The notes: generated by a model from the sequence alone, not told the origin. Shown: positions 16,336 through 24,748, counted from the stretch's first letter. The stretch is 64,000 nucleotides of DNA from Ellagibacter isourolithinifaciens (GCF_008831035.1 NZ_WAJR01000005.1:1-64000), one strand, 5' to 3'. Program-made: numbers and translations.

Positions 16336-18152
16336 TGCGCGGGGCTGAGGTGCGCGAGCAGGACGAGGTCACCTACGCGTGGCTGTTCGCGCAATCGAAG
16401 GCGCAGCATGGCCGCATCGTTGCGCTGTCGGTGCTGTGCACGGTGCAGGCGGCGGTGCTCGTGGACTTCGCTCTGGCGTGCCGCGCCGTCATCGACCAGG
16501 CAGTCGCGGGAAACATCGACGGCTTGCTGGCAAGCGCGGCGGTGCTCGTAGGCGTTATCATCGCGCAGTTGGTGCTTCGCCTGGCTATCAACAGCACCCA
16601 GGAGCGCATTCGGGCCCGTTTCGCCCTTGAACTGCGGAAATCGATGCTCGATAGCATCTTTGCCGCGCGCTTTGGCAACGTTTTGCGCTTCCATTCCGGC
16701 GAGCTCTCCAACCGCATGTTCTCCGACGTGCAGGTCGTATCGAACGGCGTGGCGACCATCATCCCGAGCTTTGTGTCCATGCTCATGCAGCTCGTGTTCG
16801 CCATTGCGGTGCTCGCGCTGATCAGCCCGCCCATGGTGGCCCTGTTCGCTGCCGCCGCGCTGCTCTCGTTCGTGCTGGCGCGCACGCTGCGCGGACGGTT
16901 GAAGGCGCTGCACAAGATCGTGCAGGAAAAGGAAGGCGCCGTGCGCGTGTTTCTGCAAGAAGCGCTCGAGCATCAGCTGGTCATCCGCTCGTTTGGGGCC
17001 CAGCCCGCCACGAGTGCGCGTGCGGACACGCTGCAGGAGGACCATTTCACCGCGCAGATGCGCCGCCGCGGGTACTCCATCGCCGCCAACGCGAGTTTCT
17101 CGTTCTTCTTCAACGCGCTGTACGTCGTGGCACTCACGTGGTGCGCGTTCGAGCTTCTGCATGGCGCCATGAGCTACGGCACGCTTATGGCGGTGCTGCA
17201 GCTGGTGGCACGCATTCAGGCGCCGGTTTCAAGCTTGTCGGGCATGCTGCCGCAACTGTATCAGACGCTGGCATCGGCGGAGCGCCTGATGGAGGTGGCG
17301 GAATTGCCGCACTCGGAGGGCTGCTTGCCTGTGACCGCCGAGGAATTCTATCAGCGGCTCTCAGGCGTGCGGATGCGCAATTTGGCGTTTTCCTACGATG
17401 ACGAGGAAGCGGAAGATGGCCCCGCGTCCGTTGAGGAGGTGGAAGAGCCCGTGAGCTTGGCCTGTGCTGACGTATTCGTTCCCAAGGGCTCCTTCGTGGT
17501 GGTGGAAGGTCCATCCGGCTCCGGGAAATCCACGCTGTTCAAGCTGCTGTTAGGTGCCTACGATGCAGATGGCTTCGCGTACGAGCTCGCCGTAGGTGCC
17601 GCGACGTCCGCAGCTGCTGCGCCCGATGTCCCCGCAGGCTCGGTCGCTACGGGCGCGCCTCTTACCGATGCCCCTGCGAGTGCGTTCGCCGTTCCCGCCT
17701 GCTCCGCATCTCAAGTGCCGCCTGGTGTGTTTGCCTATGTGCCGCAAGACAACTTCCTGTTTGCAGGCTCGATTCGCGAAAACGTGGCGTTCGCCGCCTC
17801 TGATGCGACCGATGACCAGGTAAAACGTGCATGTGAAGTGGCGTGTGCGTGGGACTTCGTGGAAGAGCTTCCGCTGGGGCTTGACACGATGATCGGCGAG
17901 CACGGGCAGGGCCTTTCCCAGGGGCAGCTGCAGCGTCTGGCTATCGCGCGTGCGGTGTGCTCGGGCGCACCCATCATGGTGCTCGACGAAGTCACGAGCG
18001 CGCTCGATGACGCGACCGAAGCGGCCGTTCTTGCCAATATAGCCTCACTACCTGGTAAAACGATTTTCGTCGCCGCCCATCGCGCAAAGGCGCGCGAGTT
18101 CGCCACCATGCGCCTTCACGTGGAAGATGGTGTGTTGACCGAAGTGCGTTAG
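16332..18152 (+). CDS. ABC exporter, fused permease and ATPase
   Basis: A 606-aa half-transporter. Six membrane helices fill residues about 25-315. The ATPase domain has Walker A EGPSGSGKST (392-401), Q-loop PQDNF, signature LSQGQ (528-532), Walker B IMVLDE (548-553) and a switch His in VAAHRAK. Residues about 420-462, between Walker A and the Q-loop, are an Ala/Pro-rich insertion that replaces the usual short loop. There is no N-terminal C39 peptidase. It is last in the coupled run HPr-kinase-like, PqqD-like, S26 peptidase, exporter, the arrangement used to export small modified peptides. The start at 16332 overlaps the previous stop. Confidence 0.9.
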   Translation: MMRGAEVREQDEVTYAWLFAQSKAQHGRIVALSVLCTVQAAVLVDFALACRAVIDQAVAGNIDGLLASAAVLVGVIIAQLVLRLAINSTQERIRARFALELRKSMLDSIFAARFGNVLRFHSGELSNRMFSDVQVVSNGVATIIPSFVSMLMQLVFAIAVLALISPPMVALFAAAALLSFVLARTLRGRLKALHKIVQEKEGAVRVFLQEALEHQLVIRSFGAQPATSARADTLQEDHFTAQMRRRGYSIAANASFSFFFNALYVVALTWCAFELLHGAMSYGTLMAVLQLVARIQAPVSSLSGMLPQLYQTLASAERLMEVAELPHSEGCLPVTAEEFYQRLSGVRMRNLAFSYDDEEAEDGPASVEEVEEPVSLACADVFVPKGSFVVVEGPSGSGKSTLFKLLLGAYDADGFAYELAVGAATSAAAAPDVPAGSVATGAPLTDAPASAFAVPACSASQVPPGVFAYVPQDNFLFAGSIRENVAFAASDATDDQVKRACEVACAWDFVEELPLGLDTMIGEHGQGLSQGQLQRLAIARAVCSGAPIMVLDEVTSALDDATEAAVLANIASLPGKTIFVAAHRAKAREFATMRLHVEDGVLTEVR

Positions 18153-18223
18153 GACGCATTCCTTCATAGACTTCGTCACTTCTTGTGCCCCTTCCTCGAA
18201 ATCGCTTCATCGTGGACAAAGAT

Positions 18224-18343
18224 TGGCGATATGTGAGGAGCATCGATAAGCTAACTTCCATTCGAAAATTTTGACCTGGGAAAATGCCGACGGAAGCGCG
18301 GGCGAGCGATCTTCCCTGGGCGCAAGGACTCACATATCGGCCA
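18224..18343. repeat. Inverted repeat pair flanking about 90 bp
   Basis: CGATATGTGAG (18228-18238) and CTCACATATCG (18329-18339) are exact reverse complements, and the similarity continues outward with TTGG before the first and CCAA after the second, offset by one base. The enclosed DNA has no gene. It could be a small non-autonomous element or a regulatory loop upstream of the NrfD-like gene. Confidence 0.4.
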
Positions 18344-18413
18344 AATTTGTCCGCGACGAGCCGATTCTGAATAAGAAGGCGCCGCGCCAGATCGCCCAAT
18401 CGTCGCGGCATCC

Positions 18414-18432
18414 AAATTGTCGTGCGACAAAT
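18414..18432. promoter_or_regulatory. Palindromic operator upstream of the NrfD-like gene
   Basis: TTGTCGTGCGACAA at 18417-18430 is a near-perfect 14-bp palindrome inside a larger AAATTGTCG...CGACAAAT context. The same motif occurs twice before the DmsC-like gene (21245-21278). It lies about 75 bases before the GTG start at 18506, followed by TAGATTAT, a plausible -10. Confidence 0.65.
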
Positions 18433-18505
18433 GCGCCTCTCGAGCAAAACATGTGGTAGATTATTGTTGGTAAATCAGGCGAAGCGGCAACAAGAAAGGG
18501 ACTGC

Positions 18506-19426
18506 GTGGTTTTCAGCAAGTTGATAGCCATCTACCTTTTCCTTGGTGGAACCGCCGCCAGCGCCTTCGCGCTCACCGCCCTCTTCGACATCGCCAAGGC
18601 CGTGAAAGACCATCGCCGCGGCGAGTACGGCAGAGCGTTCCTTGCACCGCAATCGGTGATTTCCGAGCCCACGTACAAGCGCATTCGCCGATTTGTGTAC
18701 GGCACCGCCCTGATCGTCGTCCTCACGGGCGAGCTGTGCCTGGTTGCAGACCTAGGGCGCCCCGAAACATTCTTCTTCCTGTTCCTTTATCCGACGAGCA
18801 GCCTGGTCTCCATCGGCGCTTTCGCCTTGACGCTGCTCACCGTCTTCCTGGTAATCTCCCTTGCCGACACCATTTTCGTGCTGCCGGAATGGGCGCGCGC
18901 CGTATCGTTCGCCGCAAAGGCGATAGGCCTTCCTGTTGCGGTCATCGTGATGGTCTACACTGGCTTGCTTCTTCAAAGCGTTATCTCGGTCGAAATCTGG
19001 CAGTCGGCGTGGCTGCCCGTTCTGTTCGCGGCATCGGCGCTCTCGTGCGGCTGCGCAGTGGTCATGCTCGCGGCCTGCACCTGCGAAGATGTGCGCGTGA
19101 CGCGTATCATGGCACGCCTGCTCGCTTGGATCGACATCGCGTTCATCCTGATCGAGATAGTCTCCATCGTTGCTTTGCTTGCCTTCGGGAAGGGGAGCGC
19201 CTCCATGGCGGTCATGCGGCTTTTCGAAGGCGACCTGTCGACCACGTTTTGGGCAGGTTTCGTCGCCTGTGGACTTGCGATTCCCCTTGTTGCGGAAGCA
19301 GTTTCCCTGGCGTGCAAGCGGGAGATTCCCACTCCGGGTGCGGCGGGAATTGCCACATTGGCGCTGGTCGGAGGGCTTTGCCTTCGAATCGCCATCGTCG
19401 CATGCGGCGTGGCACCTTCACCATAG
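18506..19426 (+). CDS. NrfD/PsrC-family membrane protein
   Basis: A 306-aa polytopic protein with eight or nine hydrophobic helices. It resembles NrfD/PsrC, the membrane quinol-binding subunits of polysulfide, nitrite and other Mo-bisPGD reductases: an N-terminal LIAIYLFLGGTAASAFALT segment with the typical GG..A, then CLVADLGRPETFF, which matches the D-L-G-R-P signature. The GTG start is favoured because AAAGGGA precedes it by five bases and the open upstream extension has no membrane character. It is separated from the DmsA/B-like genes by the GntR and SPFH genes but shares their putative operator, so it may serve the same respiratory complex. Confidence 0.82.
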   Translation: MVFSKLIAIYLFLGGTAASAFALTALFDIAKAVKDHRRGEYGRAFLAPQSVISEPTYKRIRRFVYGTALIVVLTGELCLVADLGRPETFFFLFLYPTSSLVSIGAFALTLLTVFLVISLADTIFVLPEWARAVSFAAKAIGLPVAVIVMVYTGLLLQSVISVEIWQSAWLPVLFAASALSCGCAVVMLAACTCEDVRVTRIMARLLAWIDIAFILIEIVSIVALLAFGKGSASMAVMRLFEGDLSTTFWAGFVACGLAIPLVAEAVSLACKREIPTPGAAGIATLALVGGLCLRIAIVACGVAPSP

Positions 19427-19636
19427 CGGGGAGACATGGAATGCAAGGCAAGGGAACGCGAGGCCGCAGCGCACAAGGTCGCGCGCGTAGCCGCGTAAAC
19501 GCAGGGGGAGCGCAATGCCGCTCCAAGACCCTTCGGGGGGTGGCAACTACGAAAGGAAGCGCTGAGAGCAGGTGAGCGGGACAGACTCGCACACGCGGGC
19601 AACGGACATATGGGGTAAGTGCAAGAAAAGGGAAAC

Positions 19637-20053
19637 GTGAAGCAGCAGATTAAAGAAATACCGCCGTTTTCGTTCGACGAGTCCAGCGACTTGCCGATGT
19701 GGGTGCAGCTGCGCAATCGCATGGCCTACCTCATCACATCGGGCTTCTACAAGCCGGGCGAGAAGCTGCCGACGGTGCGCAAATATGCAGCTGAACTGCG
19801 CATTGCGTACAACACGGTGAGCAAGGCCTACATGGGGCTCGAGCGCGACGGCTACGTGACCACGGTGCGCGGCAGCGGCGTGTTCGTGAACGATCCGGAC
19901 GCTATCTTAAAACCCGCGCCGGAGGTGGACGCGCTTGTCGAAGAGTTCGTGAAAGGATGCCTCGAAAACGGCATGGCATATGACGACATTCCGAAGATGG
20001 TGTCTTCGTGCGTAAGGAGGATGAAAAAGGATTATGAGAAAGCTCAAGGATAA
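19637..20053 (+). CDS. GntR-family transcriptional regulator (YtrA-type)
   Basis: A 138-aa regulator. Residues about 20-85 are a GntR winged helix: LRNRMAYLITSGFYKPGEKL, PTVRKYAAELRIAYNTVSKA, then the wing GYVTTVRGSGVFV. The short helical C-terminus without a ligand-binding domain places it in the YtrA-like group. The GTG at 19637 is preceded by AAAAGGG; an alternative GTG at 19619 would add six residues. Its end overlaps the start of the SPFH gene by 20 bases. It may bind the TTGTCGYRCGACAA sites on either side, which is untested. Confidence 0.88.
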   Translation: MKQQIKEIPPFSFDESSDLPMWVQLRNRMAYLITSGFYKPGEKLPTVRKYAAELRIAYNTVSKAYMGLERDGYVTTVRGSGVFVNDPDAILKPAPEVDALVEEFVKGCLENGMAYDDIPKMVSSCVRRMKKDYEKAQG

Positions 20054-21023
20054 GACCCGCCCTCAGGAGCAAAAGGACACGTATCGCCGCTCCGAAATGG
20101 AATTCGGCGTTGCGGCGGACGCGTATCGCTCCGACCCGACGAAGAAAGCCACGCGAAACGGCGCGGTGATGATCTCTGTGGTGCTCGCTCTTGTCGCGTT
20201 CGCGGTTGTGCTTGCAGCGTTCATTCTCGCGCTCGGCAAGTTCACGTTCGTGGGGATCATCGTCTCCGTGATCGTGGGCCTCACCGTCCTGTCCTCGGTA
20301 CATGTGTGTATGGACTGGGAACGCGTCGTGGTCATGCGCCTCGGCCGGTTCGACCGCCTTGCGGGCCCGGGGCTGTTCTTCACCATCCCTCTATTCGAAT
20401 TCTGCACGCTGCGCGTCGACCAGCGCATGAATGCCACGCCGTTTGGTGCCGAGGAGGCGCTGACCAGCGACCTTGTGCCGCTCGACGTGGACGCCGTGCT
20501 GTTCTGGGTTATCTGGGACCCCGAAAAGGCCTGCACCGAAGTGCAGGATTGCCACTTCGCCGTGGCGCTTTCCGCGCAAACGGCCCTGCGCGATGCCATC
20601 GGCCGCGCGTCGCTCCAGAACGTGGTCATGCGCCGTCATCAGCTTGACCAGGAGCTTCGCGAAGCCGTCGAGCAGAAGGTGTCGGATTGGGGGATTTCCA
20701 TTGTGTCGGTCGAGGTTCGCGACCTCATCATCCCCAAGGAACTTCAGAATGTGATCTCGCTTGAAGCGCAGGCCGAATGCCGCAAGAGCGCGCGCATTAC
20801 GCTGATGGAGGCTGAGAAGGACATCTCCGCGATCCTCGACGACGTCGCGCAATCGTATAGCCACGACGACATCGCCCTGACGCTTCGCAAGATGCACCTC
20901 ACCTATGAGGGCATGCAGGACAACGATGGGGCACTGGTGGTCCCCAGCGCTTACAGCGACGGCTTCAACGTTAAGCCGGGTGAGGAGCCGACGAAGTCGC
21001 CGAGCGAAAAGCTCGTGAAGTAG
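20034..21023 (+). CDS. SPFH/band 7 (slipin-like) membrane protein
   Basis: A 329-aa protein. Two adjacent hydrophobic helices (about 48-90) anchor it, followed by the band 7 domain beginning at VHVCMDWERVVVMRLGRFD and containing PGLFFTIPLFEFCTLRVDQR and WGISIVSVEVRDLIIPKELQ, which are diagnostic of stomatin/slipin proteins. Such proteins organise membrane microdomains. The ATG has GGAGGATGAAAAAGGATT upstream, inside the end of the GntR gene, so the two are translationally coupled. Confidence 0.9.
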   Translation: MRKLKDKTRPQEQKDTYRRSEMEFGVAADAYRSDPTKKATRNGAVMISVVLALVAFAVVLAAFILALGKFTFVGIIVSVIVGLTVLSSVHVCMDWERVVVMRLGRFDRLAGPGLFFTIPLFEFCTLRVDQRMNATPFGAEEALTSDLVPLDVDAVLFWVIWDPEKACTEVQDCHFAVALSAQTALRDAIGRASLQNVVMRRHQLDQELREAVEQKVSDWGISIVSVEVRDLIIPKELQNVISLEAQAECRKSARITLMEAEKDISAILDDVAQSYSHDDIALTLRKMHLTYEGMQDNDGALVVPSAYSDGFNVKPGEEPTKSPSEKLVK

Positions 21024-21076
21024 GCAGGCGGAACGGGCGCCCACAAAGTTTGGTGAGGAGCCGACGAACTAGGCGA
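20979..21076 (+). repeat. 17-bp direct repeat at the end of the SPFH gene
   Basis: GGTGAGGAGCCGACGAA occurs near the 3' end of the SPFH gene (from about 20981) and again about 70 bases later, just beyond the stop (from about 21052), followed by similar GGCGAG sequences. This looks like a local duplication of the gene's tail that has begun to decay through the gap to about 21170. Confidence 0.5.
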
Positions 21077-21244
21077 GTAAAGCAGCCATCGTGGGGTACG
21101 CGCGGGGACCGGCGGCCCGTGAAGTAGTCGACGACGGCGGCCGCATGGGGACTGGCGAGCAGCCGGCGACGGCGTGTACGCAGAGCCCGGTGAAGTTTCC
21201 CAACGAAAGCTATTATCTACAAGATAGAATAGTAACACTTGAAA

Positions 21245-21278
21245 TTGTCGCACGACACTATTGATTGTCGTGCGACAA
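21245..21278. promoter_or_regulatory. Tandem palindromic operator and promoter of the Dms-like operon
   Basis: TTGTCGCACGACAC (21245-21258) and TTGTCGTGCGACAA (21265-21278) are two copies of one palindrome, exactly 20 bp apart and so on the same face of the helix. TTACAAT at about 21284-21290 is a plausible -10, placing the second copy in the -35/spacer region, a position that would block or position RNA polymerase. The third copy is at 18417-18430. Confidence 0.7.
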
Positions 21279-21463
21279 TTTTGTTACAATCCACGAAAAG
21301 GATCACCAGCTGAGATCCTGGGCAATTATTCGGTGAAAGGTCATCTTTGTCGCCACATGGATGAGCTGCTTGTCGAATAGGCGGAACGTGCGGGCGAGGC
21401 GCGTTCCGCAAAGCAGGGTTGCCCGCACGACGCGGGCGCCAAAGAGATACTAAGGGGGGAAAC

Positions 21464-22234
21464 ATGGGTCTTGAATCCTTATTCCTGTTCACGTTGCTGG
21501 GAGGGCTAGCGGCAGGAGCCTACGTGTTCGAAACTTGCTTCCAGCGCACCCGCAAGGGCGAGCGTCCGTGGCTCGTTCCTCTGGTCGTCGTGGTGCTGTT
21601 CGCCATCGGCATAATCGCCGCCGCGACGCACGTCCACAGCCTTTCCCGCGCATTTGCGTCCATCGGCGCGGGCACGGTCAACTTTGGCTCCGGTATGGTC
21701 AAGGAAGTGCTGCTTGCAGGCGTCTTCTTCATTCTGGCGCTTATCGACCTCATCATCACCTTCGTGAAGAAGGACAGCCCGTTCGCTCTGCGCGTCATCG
21801 GCGCGATTGCGGCGGTGCTCGTCATCGTGCTCATGGGCACGGCCTACATCGATGTGTACGGCAACGCTGTGTGGAGCAACGCTCCCGCGACCGTGCTCTC
21901 GTTCGTCGCAGGTGCGTTGGCGATGGGCCTTGGCCTGTGCGCCGCTTTCGGTTCGGCTGACATCGCCGAGAAGCCGGTCATGTACACGCTGGTCGCCGTC
22001 GACGTCGTGCTCGCCGTCGGTCTGGCGCTCGAAATCGCCGCTTTCTCCGGCGCGGGCTTGAACCCGGCCATGCAAATTGCGGGCCTGGTCATCGCTCCGA
22101 TTGCATCCGCAATCCTGGTGTTTGCCGGCGCAAAGTTCAACAACAAGAAAACGCTCGCGATCGTCGTGTGCGCCCTGCTGGTGATTGGCGTTGCCATTGC
22201 CCGCTACGGTTTCTACGCGACCTGCGCAATGTAG
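21464..22234 (+). CDS. dmsC: DmsC-like membrane anchor subunit
   Basis: A 256-aa integral membrane protein with about eight helices, beginning MGLESLFLFTLLGGLAAGAY. The layout, helix count and its place immediately before the catalytic and iron-sulfur subunits match DmsC-type quinol-oxidising anchors of DMSO-reductase-like complexes. The start has TAAGGGGGGAAAC upstream. The intergenic distance to the catalytic gene is 24 bases. Sequence identity within this family is low, so the assignment leans on context. Confidence 0.8.
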   Translation: MGLESLFLFTLLGGLAAGAYVFETCFQRTRKGERPWLVPLVVVVLFAIGIIAAATHVHSLSRAFASIGAGTVNFGSGMVKEVLLAGVFFILALIDLIITFVKKDSPFALRVIGAIAAVLVIVLMGTAYIDVYGNAVWSNAPATVLSFVAGALAMGLGLCAAFGSADIAEKPVMYTLVAVDVVLAVGLALEIAAFSGAGLNPAMQIAGLVIAPIASAILVFAGAKFNNKKTLAIVVCALLVIGVAIARYGFYATCAM

Positions 22235-22258
22235 GAAAGCAGAAAGGGGGAACCAACA

Positions 22259-24748
22259 GTGAGTACGAACAACATTTCCCGTCGTGGTTTCTTGGGTGCT
22301 TCTGCTGCTGTTATGGCTGGCGTCGCGGGTCTGGCTGCGACCGGCTGCTCTGCGGAATCCAGCCTTGAGGCCACCGACGCAAAGGGCATGCCCATCGATC
22401 CCGCGAAGGGCGGCGAATGGACCTCTGCAGCGTGCTGGCACAACTGCGGCGGCCGTTGCATGAACAAGGTTATGGTCAAAGATGGCGCGGTGATTCGCCA
22501 GAAGACCGACGATACGCACGAAGACTCTTTCGATTATCCGCAGCAGCGCGGTTGCGTGCGCGGCAAGGCGCAGCAGCAGCAGTGCTTCGGCGCCGATCGC
22601 CTGAAGTATCCCATCAAACGCAAGACTTGGTCGCCGGAGAACCCGAACGGCGAGATGCGCGGCAAGGACGAATGGGAGCGCATCAGCTGGGATGAGGCCA
22701 TCAGTTACATTGGCGATCAGTTCAAGACCATCAAGGAGAAGTACGGCAACCAGGCGTTTCTGCTGGGAAGCTACGGCTCGCGCCTCGCGTTTGCGCCGCT
22801 TCTGGCATGGGGCGGGCACACCAGCACTGCCGACACCACTTCCCATGGTGCCTATCTTTTGAATACCGCCGACACCATCGGCATTCCCCGCACCGATGCG
22901 GGCGTGTGCAACGATCGTACCGACATGCTGAACGCCGACACCATCGTGTTCTACGCGTCCAATCCCGCGTGGTCTGCCGCCGGTACGCCGAGCTACCACT
23001 ACATCCGCGCGAAGGAAGCGGGCGTCAAGTTCATCACCGTCGACCCGATCTACACGGCATCCGCCCAGATGCTCGACGCCGAGTGGATTCCCATCCGCAC
23101 CGGCACCGACACGGCGTTCTTGCTGGGCGTCGCTTCCGAGATGATCCGCCTGGACAAGGCCGAGGGCGATATCGTCGACTGGGAGTTTTTGGACAAGTAC
23201 ACCGTCGGTTTCGACGCCGACCACAAGCCTGAAGACCTGAAGGAAGACGTCAACTTCGCCGACTATTTGGAAGGCAAGTACGACGGCGTGAAGCACGACG
23301 CCGAGTGGGCTTCCACCATCTGCGGCGTTCCCGTTGAGAAGATCACGTGGTTCGCTCGCGAGATCGGCAAGAAGAAGAACGTGTGGCTGCTTCACAACTT
23401 CGCCGCCGCTCGTTGCGATGCATGCGAGAACGTTCCGCAGCTGTTCATGACGCTTGGTGCTATGGGCGGCCACATGGGCAAGCCCGGCAACTGCACCGCG
23501 AACAACTACCATGCAAACGCTGGTAATGGCGGCCCCGCCCTGGTGAAGGGTGGCAGCTCGGGTTATCCGAGCCAGAAGAACGAGATCGACGGCGTCATCC
23601 CCGGACCTCAGGTGTGGGAAGCGTGCCTGACCGGCAAGTATCGCATGGTCGGCGACTGGTACTCCGGCAAGGGCTCGCAGGCTGGTGAGGATCGCACGTG
23701 CGACATCCACTGCATCATCCACGACGAGAACGCCTACCTGCAGACCGGCCCGAACATGAAGCGCGGCATCGAGGCGCATCGCAAGATGGACTTCGTTCTG
23801 GCAAAGGCCCAGTTCATGACCACGCAGGCGATGTATTCCGACATCGTGTTGCCCGTCACCACCCAGTGGGAAGTCCCTGGCGGCCTTTCCGCTTCCAACC
23901 GCGAGTTCCTGTTCTGCTTCTCGCAGGTCACCGAGCCGCTGTTCGAAGCGAAGACCGACGTCGAGATCAACTCGCTGATCATGGAGGCCATCGGTGTTGA
24001 CCCGAAGACGGTGTACCCGATCAGCCCGAAGCAGGCGTTCTTCAACAGCATCGCGGGCGCCACGGTCATCGCGGACGACGACTCCGGCAAGTACGTGCCT
24101 CTCGTCACCGTCACCGAGGCCGACCTCAAGGAGTGGGGCGTCGAGGGTAAGACCCAGACCGGCCGCGTGGGCTTGAACGAGTTCGTCTCCAACGGCGGCT
24201 ATCAGGTGGAGCGCAAGAAGGACGACAAGTACTCTTCGTTTTTGGGCTACGCCTCGTTCATTCAGGACCCTGAGAAGAACCCGCTCAAGACCAAGAGCGG
24301 CAAGTTCGAGATCACCTGCCAGGCGAAGGCCGACCTGTTCAACAGCATCGGCCTGTGCGACCACACCTACGCGCCGTACCCCGAGTACCTCGTTCCCGGC
24401 ACGGGCTACGAGACCACCTTCAAGGACGGCAAGATTGATGGCGAGAAGGGCGAGTACCCGTACCTGCTGTTCAATCCGCACTACTTCCGCCGTTCGCACT
24501 CCGTGTTCGACAACTGCCCCTGGCTGCGCGAGGCTTGGGCGAACCCCGTGTTCCTGAACGCCTCTGACGCGAAGGAGAAGGGAATCGAGGACGGCGACAC
24601 CGTGCGCGTCTGGACGAAGTACGGCGAAGTGCTGCGCAAGGCGTGCTGCATGGAGAACCTCATGCCCGGCGAAGTCGGCATTCCCCATGGTTCTTGGGTT
24701 CGCCTGAACGAGAAGACCGGCATCGACGAGGGCGGCGCCGACAACTAA
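22259..24748 (+). CDS. dmsA: DmsA-like Mo-bisPGD oxidoreductase, catalytic subunit (ends at an in-frame stop)
   Basis: An 829-aa catalytic subunit exported by Tat: SRRGFLGASAAVMAGVAGL is the twin-arginine signal. A 4Fe-4S ligand set is Cys59-x3-Cys63-x3-Cys67 and Cys99. Ser195 in DTTSHG lies where DmsA has its molybdenum-ligating serine. Binding motifs for the two pyranopterins run through the rest, ending with WVRLNEKTGIDEGGADN. The family normally continues with about 40-50 residues after GGADN/GGNAN; here TAA (24746-24748) interrupts and the following 43 codons remain in frame to 24880. The true substrate (DMSO, TMAO, sulfoxides or others) cannot be read from sequence. The start is GTG with AAAGGGGG upstream. 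Confidence 0.88.
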   Translation: MSTNNISRRGFLGASAAVMAGVAGLAATGCSAESSLEATDAKGMPIDPAKGGEWTSAACWHNCGGRCMNKVMVKDGAVIRQKTDDTHEDSFDYPQQRGCVRGKAQQQQCFGADRLKYPIKRKTWSPENPNGEMRGKDEWERISWDEAISYIGDQFKTIKEKYGNQAFLLGSYGSRLAFAPLLAWGGHTSTADTTSHGAYLLNTADTIGIPRTDAGVCNDRTDMLNADTIVFYASNPAWSAAGTPSYHYIRAKEAGVKFITVDPIYTASAQMLDAEWIPIRTGTDTAFLLGVASEMIRLDKAEGDIVDWEFLDKYTVGFDADHKPEDLKEDVNFADYLEGKYDGVKHDAEWASTICGVPVEKITWFAREIGKKKNVWLLHNFAAARCDACENVPQLFMTLGAMGGHMGKPGNCTANNYHANAGNGGPALVKGGSSGYPSQKNEIDGVIPGPQVWEACLTGKYRMVGDWYSGKGSQAGEDRTCDIHCIIHDENAYLQTGPNMKRGIEAHRKMDFVLAKAQFMTTQAMYSDIVLPVTTQWEVPGGLSASNREFLFCFSQVTEPLFEAKTDVEINSLIMEAIGVDPKTVYPISPKQAFFNSIAGATVIADDDSGKYVPLVTVTEADLKEWGVEGKTQTGRVGLNEFVSNGGYQVERKKDDKYSSFLGYASFIQDPEKNPLKTKSGKFEITCQAKADLFNSIGLCDHTYAPYPEYLVPGTGYETTFKDGKIDGEKGEYPYLLFNPHYFRRSHSVFDNCPWLREAWANPVFLNASDAKEKGIEDGDTVRVWTKYGEVLRKACCMENLMPGEVGIPHGSWVRLNEKTGIDEGGADN

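Noticed and set aside
20981-21170. Repeats after the SPFH gene considered as a CRISPR array
   Set aside because: Only one exact repeat pair, with decaying copies and no unique equal-length spacers.
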